A stretch of 22,720 bases of DNA, taken from assembly GCF_946222305.1 (NCBI RefSeq), contig NZ_CAMIHZ010000033.1:1-22720 (forward strand), given 5' to 3'. Of this stretch, positions 7,552 to 16,860 are shown piece after piece. Below the pieces are notes generated by a model that was not told where the DNA came from, made no database searches, and saw nothing but the letters and a program-made list of their open reading frames with translations. The stretch comes from an uncultured Corynebacterium sp. GTDB lineage: Bacteria; Actinomycetota; Actinomycetes; Mycobacteriales; Mycobacteriaceae. The position numbers and the translations under genes are program-made. The first letter of the stretch is position 1; every line of letters starts with the position of its first letter.

Positions 7552-8319
7552 TTACTGCTGAATGGGCAGGCTATCCACCCCGCCGATTCGGTTGAACGGC
7601 AACACGATGGATTCCACGCGTCCTACGACGTTTTCGACGGGAATCGTGCCTTGGTATTGATCGCCGATGTGGCCGCGGGAGTCGAAGGAGTTGGTGCGGT
7701 TATCGCCCATCATCCACAAAGAGCCATCCGGGATGGTGATGGGTCCGAAGTAGTTGCCTTGACATTCCTTGGATCCGCGGGTGGTGTCGATGGGATTGAC
7801 CGGCGGATTCATCGTGTAGGAATCATCCACCTTCTTGCCGTTGACCATGATTCCCGGATCGCCCTTGCGGCATTGGACGGTCTGCCCTCCGGTAGCGATC
7901 ACGCGCTTGACCAGGGTGTTCTCATCAGGTGCCAGCAGGCCGACTTTTTCACCGGCGGTTTGCAGGCCACCGATGACCTTGTTGGAGCTGCGCTTGGAGG
8001 TATAGCTCTCGTTCCACGAATCCGTACCCACGAACACAATGACGTCGCCGGCTTCGGGCTCCTTATCGCCCCGATAGGCCAGTTTGTTGACGAAAATGCG
8101 GTCTGGGGTGCAGCCAGCGCAACCGTGCAGCGTGGGCTCCATGGATTCGGAAGGAATCAGGTACATGCGACCCACAAAAGTATTGAAAGCACCGAGGAGC
8201 AGCATCGTCACGACGATGATGATCGGCATTTCTACCCACCATGGATAGGTCTTCTTCTGCTTTTCGGGCTCTACTGCAGCAGCTTGAGATTCTTGTGACA
8301 CGGTTGTTGAGGATACCAC
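7552..8319 (-). CDS. lepB: Type I signal peptidase
   Basis: LepB cleaves signal peptides of secreted preproteins at the outer face of the membrane. From the GTG at 8319 the product has 255 residues. It has a short cytoplasmic tail, one membrane helix at about 32-50 (PIIIVVTMLLLGAFNTFV), catalytic Ser59 in IPSESMEPT, catalytic Lys138 in ENTLVKRVIA, and box E GDNRTNSFDSRGH. The frame stays open to 8469, but that part overlaps the rplS terminator and gene. A start inside the terminator-distal region is therefore needed. GTG at 8301 (six codons later) is the alternative. No strong ribosome binding site supports either. Its own promoter is not obvious, so readthrough from rplS may supply transcription. 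Confidence 0.92.
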   Translation of the reverse strand: MVSSTTVSQESQAAAVEPEKQKKTYPWWVEMPIIIVVTMLLLGAFNTFVGRMYLIPSESMEPTLHGCAGCTPDRIFVNKLAYRGDKEPEAGDVIVFVGTDSWNESYTSKRSSNKVIGGLQTAGEKVGLLAPDENTLVKRVIATGGQTVQCRKGDPGIMVNGKKVDDSYTMNPPVNPIDTTRGSKECQGNYFGPITIPDGSLWMMGDNRTNSFDSRGHIGDQYQGTIPVENVVGRVESIVLPFNRIGGVDSLPIQQ

Positions 8320-8326
8320 CCCATGC

Positions 8327-8378
8327 AAAAACCCCAGCCCTCGGCTCCCGGCGTGGGAGCGACGAAAAGCTGGGGTTT
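8327..8378 (-). terminator. Rho-independent terminator after rplS
   Basis: On the minus strand AAACCCCAGC (8369-8378) pairs with GCTGGGGTTT (8329-8338), ten pairs, and the T run continues to 8327. A second hairpin GCTCCC/GGGAGC (8355-8360 with 8344-8349) lies in the loop. It sits just before the lepB start, so lepB expression depends on readthrough or on a promoter I cannot see. Confidence 0.82.
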
Positions 8379-8404
8379 CACACCAAGCGATGAAGCGCGG
8401 TCTC

Positions 8405-8746
8405 TTAGCGCTTCTCCTTGATCTTGGCTGCCTTGCCGCGCAGGTTGCGCAGGTAGTACAGCTTCGCACGGCGAACCTTACCGCGGGACAGAACGTCGAT
8501 GCGATCGATGTTCGGGGAGTGTACTGGGAAGGTACGCTCCACGGCGATGCCGAAAGAGATCTTGCGGACGGTGAAGGTCTCGCGTACGCCGGAGTTCTGG
8601 CGACGGATAACTACGCCACGGAAGACCTGGACACGGGACTTGGAGCCCTCGATAACCTTTACGTGAACGTCCAACGTATCGCCAGCGCGGAATTCTGGGA
8701 TGTCATCGCGCAGGGAAGCTGCGTCGACCTTGTCAAGAATGTTCAT
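8405..8746 (-). CDS. rplS: 50S ribosomal protein L19
   Basis: L19 lies at the subunit interface and forms the intersubunit bridge B8 region. The 113-residue product has the family signatures DIPEFRAGDTLDVHVKV, VQVFRGVVIRRQ, FTVRKISFGIAVERTFP and KLYYLRNLRGKAAKIKE. The start ATG at 8746 follows GTAAGGATTG, a moderate ribosome binding site. In many bacteria rplS follows trmD directly. Here tex and the decayed bet genes separate them, so rplS needs its own promoter, for which there is a candidate at 8846-8876. Confidence 0.98.
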   Translation of the reverse strand: MNILDKVDAASLRDDIPEFRAGDTLDVHVKVIEGSKSRVQVFRGVVIRRQNSGVRETFTVRKISFGIAVERTFPVHSPNIDRIDVLSRGKVRRAKLYYLRNLRGKAAKIKEKR

Positions 8747-8845
8747 GGATATTCAATCCTTACGATCGTCTGGATAGAGGACCCATGCGGCTTTTCGCCC
8801 CGATGGCGCGCCTACAGGTTCGTACCCACAACAGGTTTAACCCAG

Positions 8846-8862
8846 ATAGTATGGCAGTCTTC

Positions 8863-8876
<14 letters not shown>
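8846..8876 (-). promoter_or_regulatory. Candidate rplS promoter
   Basis: The minus strand has TTGGAA (8871-8876), 19 bases, TACTAT (8846-8851). The -10 fits the actinobacterial TANNNT pattern and the -35 begins TTG. The spacer is long. The -35 lies in the last codons of tex. A start near 8840 would leave a leader of about 90 nt before rplS. Confidence 0.4.
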
Positions 8877-11157
<2,281 letters not shown>

Positions 11158-11164
11158 TCCCCAC

Positions 11165-11170
11165 ATTTTA
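11165..11170 (-). promoter_or_regulatory. Candidate -10 box for leaderless tex transcript
   Basis: The minus strand reads TAAAAT here with seven bases between it and the tex ATG, so transcription would begin at or next to the start codon. The GGGGA directly touching the ATG is too close to be a ribosome binding site. No clear -35 is visible. The box lies just downstream of the betT remnant stop. Confidence 0.45.
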
Positions 11171-11176
11171 GAGTGG

Positions 11177-11755
11177 CTACTTCTTGCCAAAGTCCTCGCC
11201 CCACTCCGGTGCATCACCGGTGAATTCAGACAGATCGCGTTCGCCGGAGAAATCCTGTTGCATGTGCAAGTACTCGAGGTAGCGGTCAAAGAGGTCCAGC
11301 ACATTGTTAATAAGCTGAGCGCGGGAATAGCCAAACACATCGAATCCGAGGGAGCCGTTCATGCCGAAGACTTCAAGGCGGACGTAGATCTCGCTGTTGT
11401 CGAGTTTGTCGTCGCCGCCATTTCGCATGGCAAAGTCCGGGGTGCGGGATAGCACTGGGTAAAGCTGGTAGCGGAAGCTGGGGTCTTCACCGAAGCCGAC
11501 CGACAAATCCAGCTGAGGCACAGTGGTCTCAGAGCTATCGGCGGCCAACAGCGTGGCGTCATATCCCCTATCCCGAAGGGCTACGGCGATGGACTCCAAG
11601 GCTGGTTTAGCAATCTGTACAACGTAGCGCTGTGCGGTCTGTTCGGACGGCCAAGTGGAAGAACGATTGAGGCGGTTTTCCCAGTCTAGGTCGTTATCCG
11701 AAGGTACGGTGCGCCCGGAAATCGCGGAGTGCAGCGCGATGGCACGGGGCCCCTA
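11177..11755 (-). pseudogene. C-terminal remnant of a BCCT-family choline transporter (betT-like)
   Basis: About 190 codons stay open to a TAG at 11153-11155 equivalents upstream (11753-11755) and end at the natural stop, 11177. The readable part resembles the cytoplasmic C-terminal region of BetT-type choline transporters: VVQIAKPALESIAVALRDRG, then RYQLYPVLSRT, EIYVRLEVFGMNGSLGFDVFG and QLINNVLDLFDRYLEYL. All twelve membrane helices, some 500 residues in the intact family, are missing, and there is no plausible start or ribosome binding site. The reading frame itself has not decayed, so the deletion may be recent, or the tail may be expressed by chance. Part of the rearranged bet debris with the two pieces to the right. 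Confidence 0.75.
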
Positions 11756-11791
11756 TGCGAATCTGGATCGCTTCTTTTCCGCCAACGCGTA

Positions 11792-11881
11792 TTACCCCTT
11801 AAACCATCCAGTCACCGCCGGAGCGATGTTGGTGTAAACGTGCTTGAGCTCTTGATATTCGGCCAATCCGGTTGGGTCGAT
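11792..11881 (-). pseudogene. C-terminal remnant of betaine aldehyde dehydrogenase (betB-like)
   Basis: The minus strand reads about 28 codons ending at the TAA of 11792-11794: PTGLAEYQELKHVYTN, then IAPAVTGWFKG. The pattern G-x-x-E-Y-x-x-x-K-H-V-Y is the C-terminal strand of the aldehyde dehydrogenase superfamily, and TGWFK is typical of BADH-like tails. Family likeness fades near 11875, where the inverted betA piece starts. The rest of the enzyme, including the catalytic Cys and Glu, is gone. It lies 37 bp upstream of the betT remnant on the same strand, suggesting an original betB-betT order. Short, so moderate confidence. Confidence 0.6.
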
Positions 11882-12185
11882 GTACTCCGATACCGAGGGC
11901 CACGTGCACATCAAGTCTGCTGATCCGAAGGAAAAGCCGGAGGTCATCTTCAACTACCTAGCCACCGAGCAGGATCGCCGCGAGTGGGTAGAGGCTGTAC
12001 GCGTTTCCCGTGCTCTCCTGGATACCCCATCGATGCGGGAGTTCACCAACGGCAACATCTACGCTCCTGTGATGATGCTGGCGGAGAAGGCCGCTGACCT
12101 CATCAAGGGCAACAGGCCACTGGATCCGATCAACGTGCTGTTCTATCAGGCCGGAAAGAACATGCCGCTCTACGCGGAGGGCGAG
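11871..12185 (+). pseudogene. Internal/C-terminal remnant of choline dehydrogenase (betA-like), with internal deletion
   Basis: On plus the frame reads VGSMYSDTEGHVHIKSADP, then KPEVIFNYLATEQDRREWVEAV. These are GMC-oxidoreductase choline dehydrogenase signatures. A later part, NIYAPVMMLAEKAADLIKG, comes from near the C-terminus of the family. In intact BetA about 80-100 residues, including the catalytic HPxGTC region, lie between these blocks. Here they join at REF-TNG-NIYAP (about 12040-12056), which looks like an in-frame deletion across a repeated TNG-like sequence. FAD-binding and N-terminal parts are absent. It is opposite in strand to the betB/betT remnants and ends against the trmD stop (12190). 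The frame is still open to 12227. Confidence 0.72.
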
Positions 12186-12189
12186 ACCG

Positions 12190-13059
12190 CTAGTCCCAGC
12201 CCAACACTTGGCGATCGGACTTGCTGAGCTCCACTTGCTCCAGCAACTCCGGTCGCCTTTGTCGTGTGCGCAGTAGGGATTGCTCGCGACGCCACTGTTC
12301 GATCTTCGCGTGGTTACCGCTGAAGAGCACTTCCGGAACTTCAAGCCCCCGCCATTGCCGGGGCCGGGTGTAGCTAGGGCCTTCGAGCAGGCCGTCCTGG
12401 AAACTGTCTTCCTCGTGGCTCGCACGATTTCCCAGCACACCTGGGATCAGCCGCACCATCGCTTCGGCCATCACCAGCACTGCGACTTCCCCACCGATGA
12501 GCACGTAGTCACCAATGCTCACTTCCTCCACGCGGTACCGGTTCGCCGCATCCTCCACGACGCGCTGGTCGATCCCTTCGTACCTACCGCACGCGAACAC
12601 CACGTGCTGTTCCTTAGACCATCGCTGCGCCATATCTTGGGTAAACGGCGCCCCTGCTGGGGTTGGCACGACGAGGAGCGGTTTGGTCTTTTCTTGGGCG
12701 CGGACTTCTTGGGCGCAGCCTGTCTCCTCTTTTATTCCGACGCCCCCAGCCCCTGTCGAACCCTTATGCGGCGTGGCACTTTCAAGGTCTGTTGCCTCCG
12801 CTGCTGGGCCAGTTCCTGCGGCAATATCATCGAGAGCTGAGCCCCAAACTTCCGGTTTCATCACCATGCCTGGGCCTCCGCCGCATGGGGTGGAATCCAC
12901 CGCTTGGTGGACGTCGTGGGTCCACTGGCGCAGATTGTGCACCCCGACTCGCAGGATCTGGTTTTCGATGGCTTTGCCCAGCAACGCGTGGCGGAATGGG
13001 TCAAGGTATTCCGGAAAAATCGTTACAACGTCAATACGCATAGCGGGTTCCGCGGTCAC
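12190..13059 (-). CDS. trmD: tRNA (guanine-N1-)-methyltransferase TrmD
   Basis: TrmD methylates G37 of tRNAs to prevent frameshifting. It is a SPOUT-fold dimer. Product is 289 residues from the GTG at 13059. Motifs: IDVVTIFPEYL, VDSTPCGGGPGMVMKPE, CGRYEGIDQR (157-166), the knot loop SIGDYVLIGGEVA (181-193) and LEGPSYTRP. Residues about 84-127 are a Gly/Glu/Thr-rich insertion between the MKPE block and LLVVPTPAG, making this enzyme longer than usual. The GTG overlaps the rimM TGA as GTGA, and GGAG lies five bases before it, which supports translational coupling. The ATG at 13041 (MRIDVVT) is the family-like alternative. Downstream it runs straight into betA debris with no visible terminator. 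Confidence 0.95.
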   Translation of the reverse strand: MTAEPAMRIDVVTIFPEYLDPFRHALLGKAIENQILRVGVHNLRQWTHDVHQAVDSTPCGGGPGMVMKPEVWGSALDDIAAGTGPAAEATDLESATPHKGSTGAGGVGIKEETGCAQEVRAQEKTKPLLVVPTPAGAPFTQDMAQRWSKEQHVVFACGRYEGIDQRVVEDAANRYRVEEVSIGDYVLIGGEVAVLVMAEAMVRLIPGVLGNRASHEEDSFQDGLLEGPSYTRPRQWRGLEVPEVLFSGNHAKIEQWRREQSLLRTRQRRPELLEQVELSKSDRQVLGWD

Positions 13060-13637
13060 ATCAGCTCCAAGAGTCCATCGGGTGGGGTGATCACGAGGGC
13101 GTCATTATCCAAATCGACGATAGGTACGATCGCATGCCGGAAAGGCACCAGCACGGTCTGGCCGGCGGTGGGAAGGTCGGTATCGGTATCGATGGTGACT
13201 TCCAGGGTGGTTCCGGCGGGTGTGTGGAGGACACCGGTGACCTCGCCGATGTCGACCGGTTCGGGCTGAGCGCCCTCGTACGCTCGGGCGTTGGCGGTTT
13301 CGGCATCCACGTTTCCGCAGTTCAGCACACGGAGGCCCTCTAGTTGGTGGTCGTAGTAAGATTCCTCGTCGGGATCATCGATGGGATCGGCGTAGAAGCG
13401 CAGACCACGCAGGGATTCCGCTTGGGTACGGTCTGAGATTTCCTCGAAAGTGACCAGTAGGCGCCCCTGGTGTGGGCGCACTTTGGCGATCTTGAGGGTG
13501 CGCGTTTTGCCGGCCTGCTTTCCCATGAGTTCCGTGCCGGCGGCGAAGCGGAGCTCGGGCTGGTCTGTGGTGGCGTCAACCACCAGTTCGCCCCTGACAC
13601 CGTGGGGCTTAATCACTCGTCCGATCTGCAGTTGCAT
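13056..13637 (-). CDS. rimM: Ribosome maturation factor RimM
   Basis: RimM helps assemble the head of the 30S subunit and binds S19. The 193-residue product has an N-terminal beta-barrel (IGRVIKPHGVRGELVV) and a C-terminal PRC-barrel (YYDHQLEGLRVLN, DIGEVTGVLHTPAGTTLEV, VLVPFRHAIVPIVDLDN). It starts only seven bases after the gdhA stop and overlaps trmD by four bases. In many bacteria rimM follows rpsP (and a KH-domain gene) directly. Here gdhA and an HNH protein gene intervene, and the KH-domain gene is not in the window. Start choice is the ATG at 13637. The nearest Shine-Dalgarno-like AGGGAG is inside the gdhA end. Confidence 0.95.
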   Translation of the reverse strand: MQLQIGRVIKPHGVRGELVVDATTDQPELRFAAGTELMGKQAGKTRTLKIAKVRPHQGRLLVTFEEISDRTQAESLRGLRFYADPIDDPDEESYYDHQLEGLRVLNCGNVDAETANARAYEGAQPEPVDIGEVTGVLHTPAGTTLEVTIDTDTDLPTAGQTVLVPFRHAIVPIVDLDNDALVITPPDGLLELM

Positions 13638-13644
13638 GTTGGGG

Positions 13645-14988
13645 CTAGATCACTCCCTGGGCGAGCATGGCGTCTGCGACCTTCCGGAATCCCGCGATGT
13701 TGGCGCCTGCCACGTAGTTGCCGTGCTGGTCGAATTCGTCGGCAGTGCGCGCGGTCACCTTGAAGATGTTGCGCATGATGTTGCGCAGGCGCTTGTCGGT
13801 GTATTCGAAGCTCCACGAGTCACGGGATGCGTTTTGCTGCATTTCCAGCGCAGAGGTGGCCACACCACCAGCGTTGGCAGCCTTGCCTGGAGCGAAGTCG
13901 ATCTTGCGCTTGCGGAATACTTCAATCGCTTCGGGCGTGCAGGGCATGTTGGCGCCTTCAGCAACGAATTCGCAACCATTGTCGGCGAGGATCTTCGCCG
14001 ATTCGCCATCCAGTTCGTTCTGGGTGGCACATGGGAGTGCAACCTCGGCTTCGACTTCCCAGATGTTGCCGTTTTCGAAGAACTCCACGTGGTCGATGGC
14101 CTTGGCGTAGTCGGAGACACGCCCGCGCTTTTCCTCCTTGATGTCGTGGAGTAGTTCCACATCAACACCCTCTGGGCAGTGGACGTATCCCGAAGAATCC
14201 GAGAACGCCACAACGGTCGCGCCCAGTTCCTGTGCCTTTTCGATTGCGTAGATGGCCACGTTGCCGGATCCGGAGACAATGACCCGGCTTCCGTCGAGCC
14301 GCTTGCCGCGGGCAGCCATCATTTCTTGGGTGAAGTACACGCAGCCGTATCCGGTGGCTTCGCGACGGACCAGGGAGCCACCCCAGTTCAATCCTTTACC
14401 GGTCAGCACGCCATTTTCGTGACGGCCGTTGATGCGGCGGTATTGGCCGAAGAGGAATCCGATTTCACGGGCACCCACGCCGATATCGCCGGCGGGAACG
14501 TCCACCTTGTCACCGATGTGGCGCTGCAGCTCCGTCATGAAGGACTGGCAAAACGCCATAATCTCGCGGTCGGACTTGCCCTTCGGATCGAAGTCCGAAC
14601 CGCCCTTGCCGCCACCGATGGGCAGCCCGGTCAGCGAGTTTTTGAAGATCTGCTCGAAGCCGAGGAACTTGATGATGCCTAGGTTCACACTCGGGTGGAA
14701 ACGCAGACCGCCCTTGTATGGCCCGAGCACAGAGTTGAACTGCACGCGGAACCCGCGGTTCACGCGCACGTTGCCTTCATCGTCAATCCACGGTACGCGG
14801 AAAATGATCTGACGCTCAGGCTCACACATGCGCTCGATCAGTCCGTATTCTGCGTAGGTGCTGTCCTTGCGCAGAACGTATTTCAAGCTCTGCAGAACCT
14901 CGGCGACGGCCTGGTGGAACTCAGGCTCACCCGCGTTTCGCTGCAAGATCTGGTCGTAGTATTCCTTGACGGTTTGATCAACGTTCAC
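13645..14988 (-). CDS. gdhA: NADP-type glutamate dehydrogenase
   Basis: Catalyses reductive amination of 2-oxoglutarate with ammonium to glutamate, the main ammonium entry route at high nitrogen in corynebacteria. 447 residues, the length of bacterial hexameric NADP enzymes. Motifs: RVPWIDDEGNVRVNRGFR, YKGGLRFHPSVN, catalytic K128 in LPIGGGKGGSDFDPKGKSD, PAGDIGVGAREIG, and Rossmann VIVSGSGNVAIYA (237-249). The start is GTG (14986-14988) preceded by AGGAAGGG about six bases upstream. It is followed within seven bases by rimM, so a gdhA-rimM-trmD transcript is likely. No clear promoter was found in the 110 bp before it. Confidence 0.96.
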   Translation of the reverse strand: MNVDQTVKEYYDQILQRNAGEPEFHQAVAEVLQSLKYVLRKDSTYAEYGLIERMCEPERQIIFRVPWIDDEGNVRVNRGFRVQFNSVLGPYKGGLRFHPSVNLGIIKFLGFEQIFKNSLTGLPIGGGKGGSDFDPKGKSDREIMAFCQSFMTELQRHIGDKVDVPAGDIGVGAREIGFLFGQYRRINGRHENGVLTGKGLNWGGSLVRREATGYGCVYFTQEMMAARGKRLDGSRVIVSGSGNVAIYAIEKAQELGATVVAFSDSSGYVHCPEGVDVELLHDIKEEKRGRVSDYAKAIDHVEFFENGNIWEVEAEVALPCATQNELDGESAKILADNGCEFVAEGANMPCTPEAIEVFRKRKIDFAPGKAANAGGVATSALEMQQNASRDSWSFEYTDKRLRNIMRNIFKVTARTADEFDQHGNYVAGANIAGFRKVADAMLAQGVI

Positions 14989-15098
14989 GGGGATCCCTTC
15001 CTAATATGCGACCACTCTGTCGAGTTGTTGGGTTCAATCCTATTCCCTTGGCTCGCTCGTTACAGCAATAGGTGGATACCTTCCTCTCCTCCTCTCCG

Positions 15099-16610
15099 TC
15101 AGAATGGCGGGTCTTCGTTTCGTTCGCTGTCTTCCCTGCTTCTTCGTTCCTGCTCCAGTCGATGTTCGTTGTACTTGCGGGTTACTGCTGCCCTTCTGAC
15201 CGCTTTGTGTTCGAAGGTTTGACGCCCAAGTGGCCCCTCGCTAGTGGAGATGATCGTGTGGCCATCACCGTGACTGGTCCAGGATTCCATACCGTCCGCG
15301 TGCAGGGTGACATCCCATTCACCTGCGGTTTTCAGCCGGTGGTGCTTCGCACACAGAAGGTGGAGGTTTTCAGTGGAGGTCGGCCCCGAAGCTTCCGGAT
15401 TGTCATGGTCGTATCTGTGGACATGGTCAATCTGGCATCGGTAGGCCGGGATTGTGCAGCCGGGGAAACGACAATGACCATCGCGTCCTGCCACCATCGC
15501 TGCTGTTTGGGCGGAGGGTTTGTAGCCCTCGTTCTTTGATGCGCCAGCACCGGCGAGGTGTGTTACCCGGTCGAGCCACGCTGCCGACGCCGCGCTGGAT
15601 AGCCAGTGGCCTTCTCCGAAGACATCATCGATGGGTAGGCCGAAGGTGTTCTTGTACAGGTTCAAGGTCACGGTGGCCGTAGTATTTCCGCGGATTAGTC
15701 CTAGGAACGCCTCTCCTTGGGTGGTTCCGCCGGTAGCTGCGGCGTTCTTGATGGCTTTGAGGATCTCCACACCCGTTATGGCATCGACGGTGAGAGTGAA
15801 GGTGGTGTAGTTCGGATCCCGGTTGTCGTAGCTAAATCCGCAGACTCCGCTGTTGAAGTCATCATTCGGTGGTCCGAAGTCGTCGGGGCGCACGCCTAGA
15901 TCGTTAGTGTCACTGTCGCTGAGGTCGGATTCGGCCGAGGCGGCGTCATCCTCCGGAATTGGAACTGCCAAAGGGTCCAGTAAACCGAGAAGGTGAGTGA
16001 GGGTTTTGTCCACCCATTGCGTGGTGCGCATGGCCTGATTGCGCACTGTGGGTTGCAACAACCGAACGAGGGCATGATCCACCAATTCGTCTTGGGAGGG
16101 ATCCACTGCTGCGAGTTGTTCGCACATGCGGTGGACCAGTTGGAAGTTCAGCAGCCCGTCCATGGCGATGGCTGTCAGCCGAGGGAAGCGAGGCAAAACG
16201 AGCCCGACGGTGGCGAACTGTTCTGCCTTCCATTCGGTTAATCCAGTCCGGGCACTGATGCGGCTGGTGTGGTCTTCGATCCGGTCTGCCCACTGAGGTT
16301 GGGTTAGGTGTGCCATGAAGACGTGCAGTGAGTTCACCGATTTCGAGGCTAGACTCACCGGGTCGTTTGGGTCCGCAATCCTCCAGGATGCATCGGGGGC
16401 GCGCCATGGTGGCAGGAGCCTATCCAGAATTGGCTCGAGCTCGGCGGGCGGTTCACCCCAGTCATGGTGGCCGACTTGTTTGGTGCCCCGTTCACCTGTC
16501 GGCTCGTTTGATTGTTGCGGGTCGCTGTTGCGCTGCTGTTCAACGTGGCCGTGTGGCTGATTGTTTTTGTGGTTCGGGCTGTGAGCCCAGTCGTCAGTTG
16601 GCGTAGTCAT
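15099..16610 (-). CDS. DUF222 domain / HNH endonuclease-like protein
   Basis: 503 residues. Residues 1-55 are hydrophilic and low-complexity. From about 60 to 330 lies a DUF222-like helical region, split by an acidic Asp/Ser-rich segment (about 220-252). The C-terminal HNH module has GRDGHCRFPGC (C380 and C385), QIDHVHRY (H396), then NLHLLCAKHHRLKTAGEW (C420, H423, H424), a zinc-stabilised HNH fold. The end is charged. Such DUF222-HNH proteins, related to the mycobacterial 13E12 repeat family, are common and often multicopy in actinobacteria. Their role is unknown, with nuclease activity predicted. It separates rpsP from gdhA-rimM and may be an acquired gene. A strong promoter and structured leader precede it. 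Confidence 0.88.
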   Translation of the reverse strand: MTTPTDDWAHSPNHKNNQPHGHVEQQRNSDPQQSNEPTGERGTKQVGHHDWGEPPAELEPILDRLLPPWRAPDASWRIADPNDPVSLASKSVNSLHVFMAHLTQPQWADRIEDHTSRISARTGLTEWKAEQFATVGLVLPRFPRLTAIAMDGLLNFQLVHRMCEQLAAVDPSQDELVDHALVRLLQPTVRNQAMRTTQWVDKTLTHLLGLLDPLAVPIPEDDAASAESDLSDSDTNDLGVRPDDFGPPNDDFNSGVCGFSYDNRDPNYTTFTLTVDAITGVEILKAIKNAAATGGTTQGEAFLGLIRGNTTATVTLNLYKNTFGLPIDDVFGEGHWLSSAASAAWLDRVTHLAGAGASKNEGYKPSAQTAAMVAGRDGHCRFPGCTIPAYRCQIDHVHRYDHDNPEASGPTSTENLHLLCAKHHRLKTAGEWDVTLHADGMESWTSHGDGHTIISTSEGPLGRQTFEHKAVRRAAVTRKYNEHRLEQERRSREDSERNEDPPF

Positions 16611-16769
16611 CGCCTATCCCCCCCTGCTGCTTGGGAATCTAGCCCCCAAAGCTTCAGCTACTTCCCTAGATGCTTTAGAAATCGATTGTCTTGATCCGTT
16701 AACCCCTGAGCTTTCAGATGGACCGGTCTATGAAGAACCCGCCGATCCTTCTGAATCTCACAACCACTC

Positions 16770-16790
16770 TTGAATCTCTCCCCGATTCAA
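16770..16790 (-). promoter_or_regulatory. Hairpin at the start of the HNH gene leader
   Basis: On the minus strand TTGAATC (16784-16790) pairs with GATTCAA (16770-16776) over a seven-base loop. It would lie within about 10-30 nt of the predicted transcription start, where hairpins often stabilise mRNA. Confidence 0.45.
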
Positions 16791-16802
16791 TGTCTTGGTC
16801 CA

Positions 16803-16832
16803 ATTTTAGAACACCCATTCGACCCCCGTCAA
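16803..16832 (-). promoter_or_regulatory. Promoter for the HNH protein gene
   Basis: The minus strand reads TTGACG (16827-16832), 18 bases, TAAAAT (16803-16808), the best sigma-A-type promoter match in the window. Transcription would start near 16796, leaving an untranslated leader of about 185 nt before the ATG at 16610. Confidence 0.6.
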
Positions 16833-16860
16833 CCCCCAAACTAAAAATTTTTCAAGGACC

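Noticed and set aside
7267..8298. 343-codon open frame on plus across rnhB and lepB
   Set aside because: Overlaps two well-supported minus-strand genes and shows no motifs.
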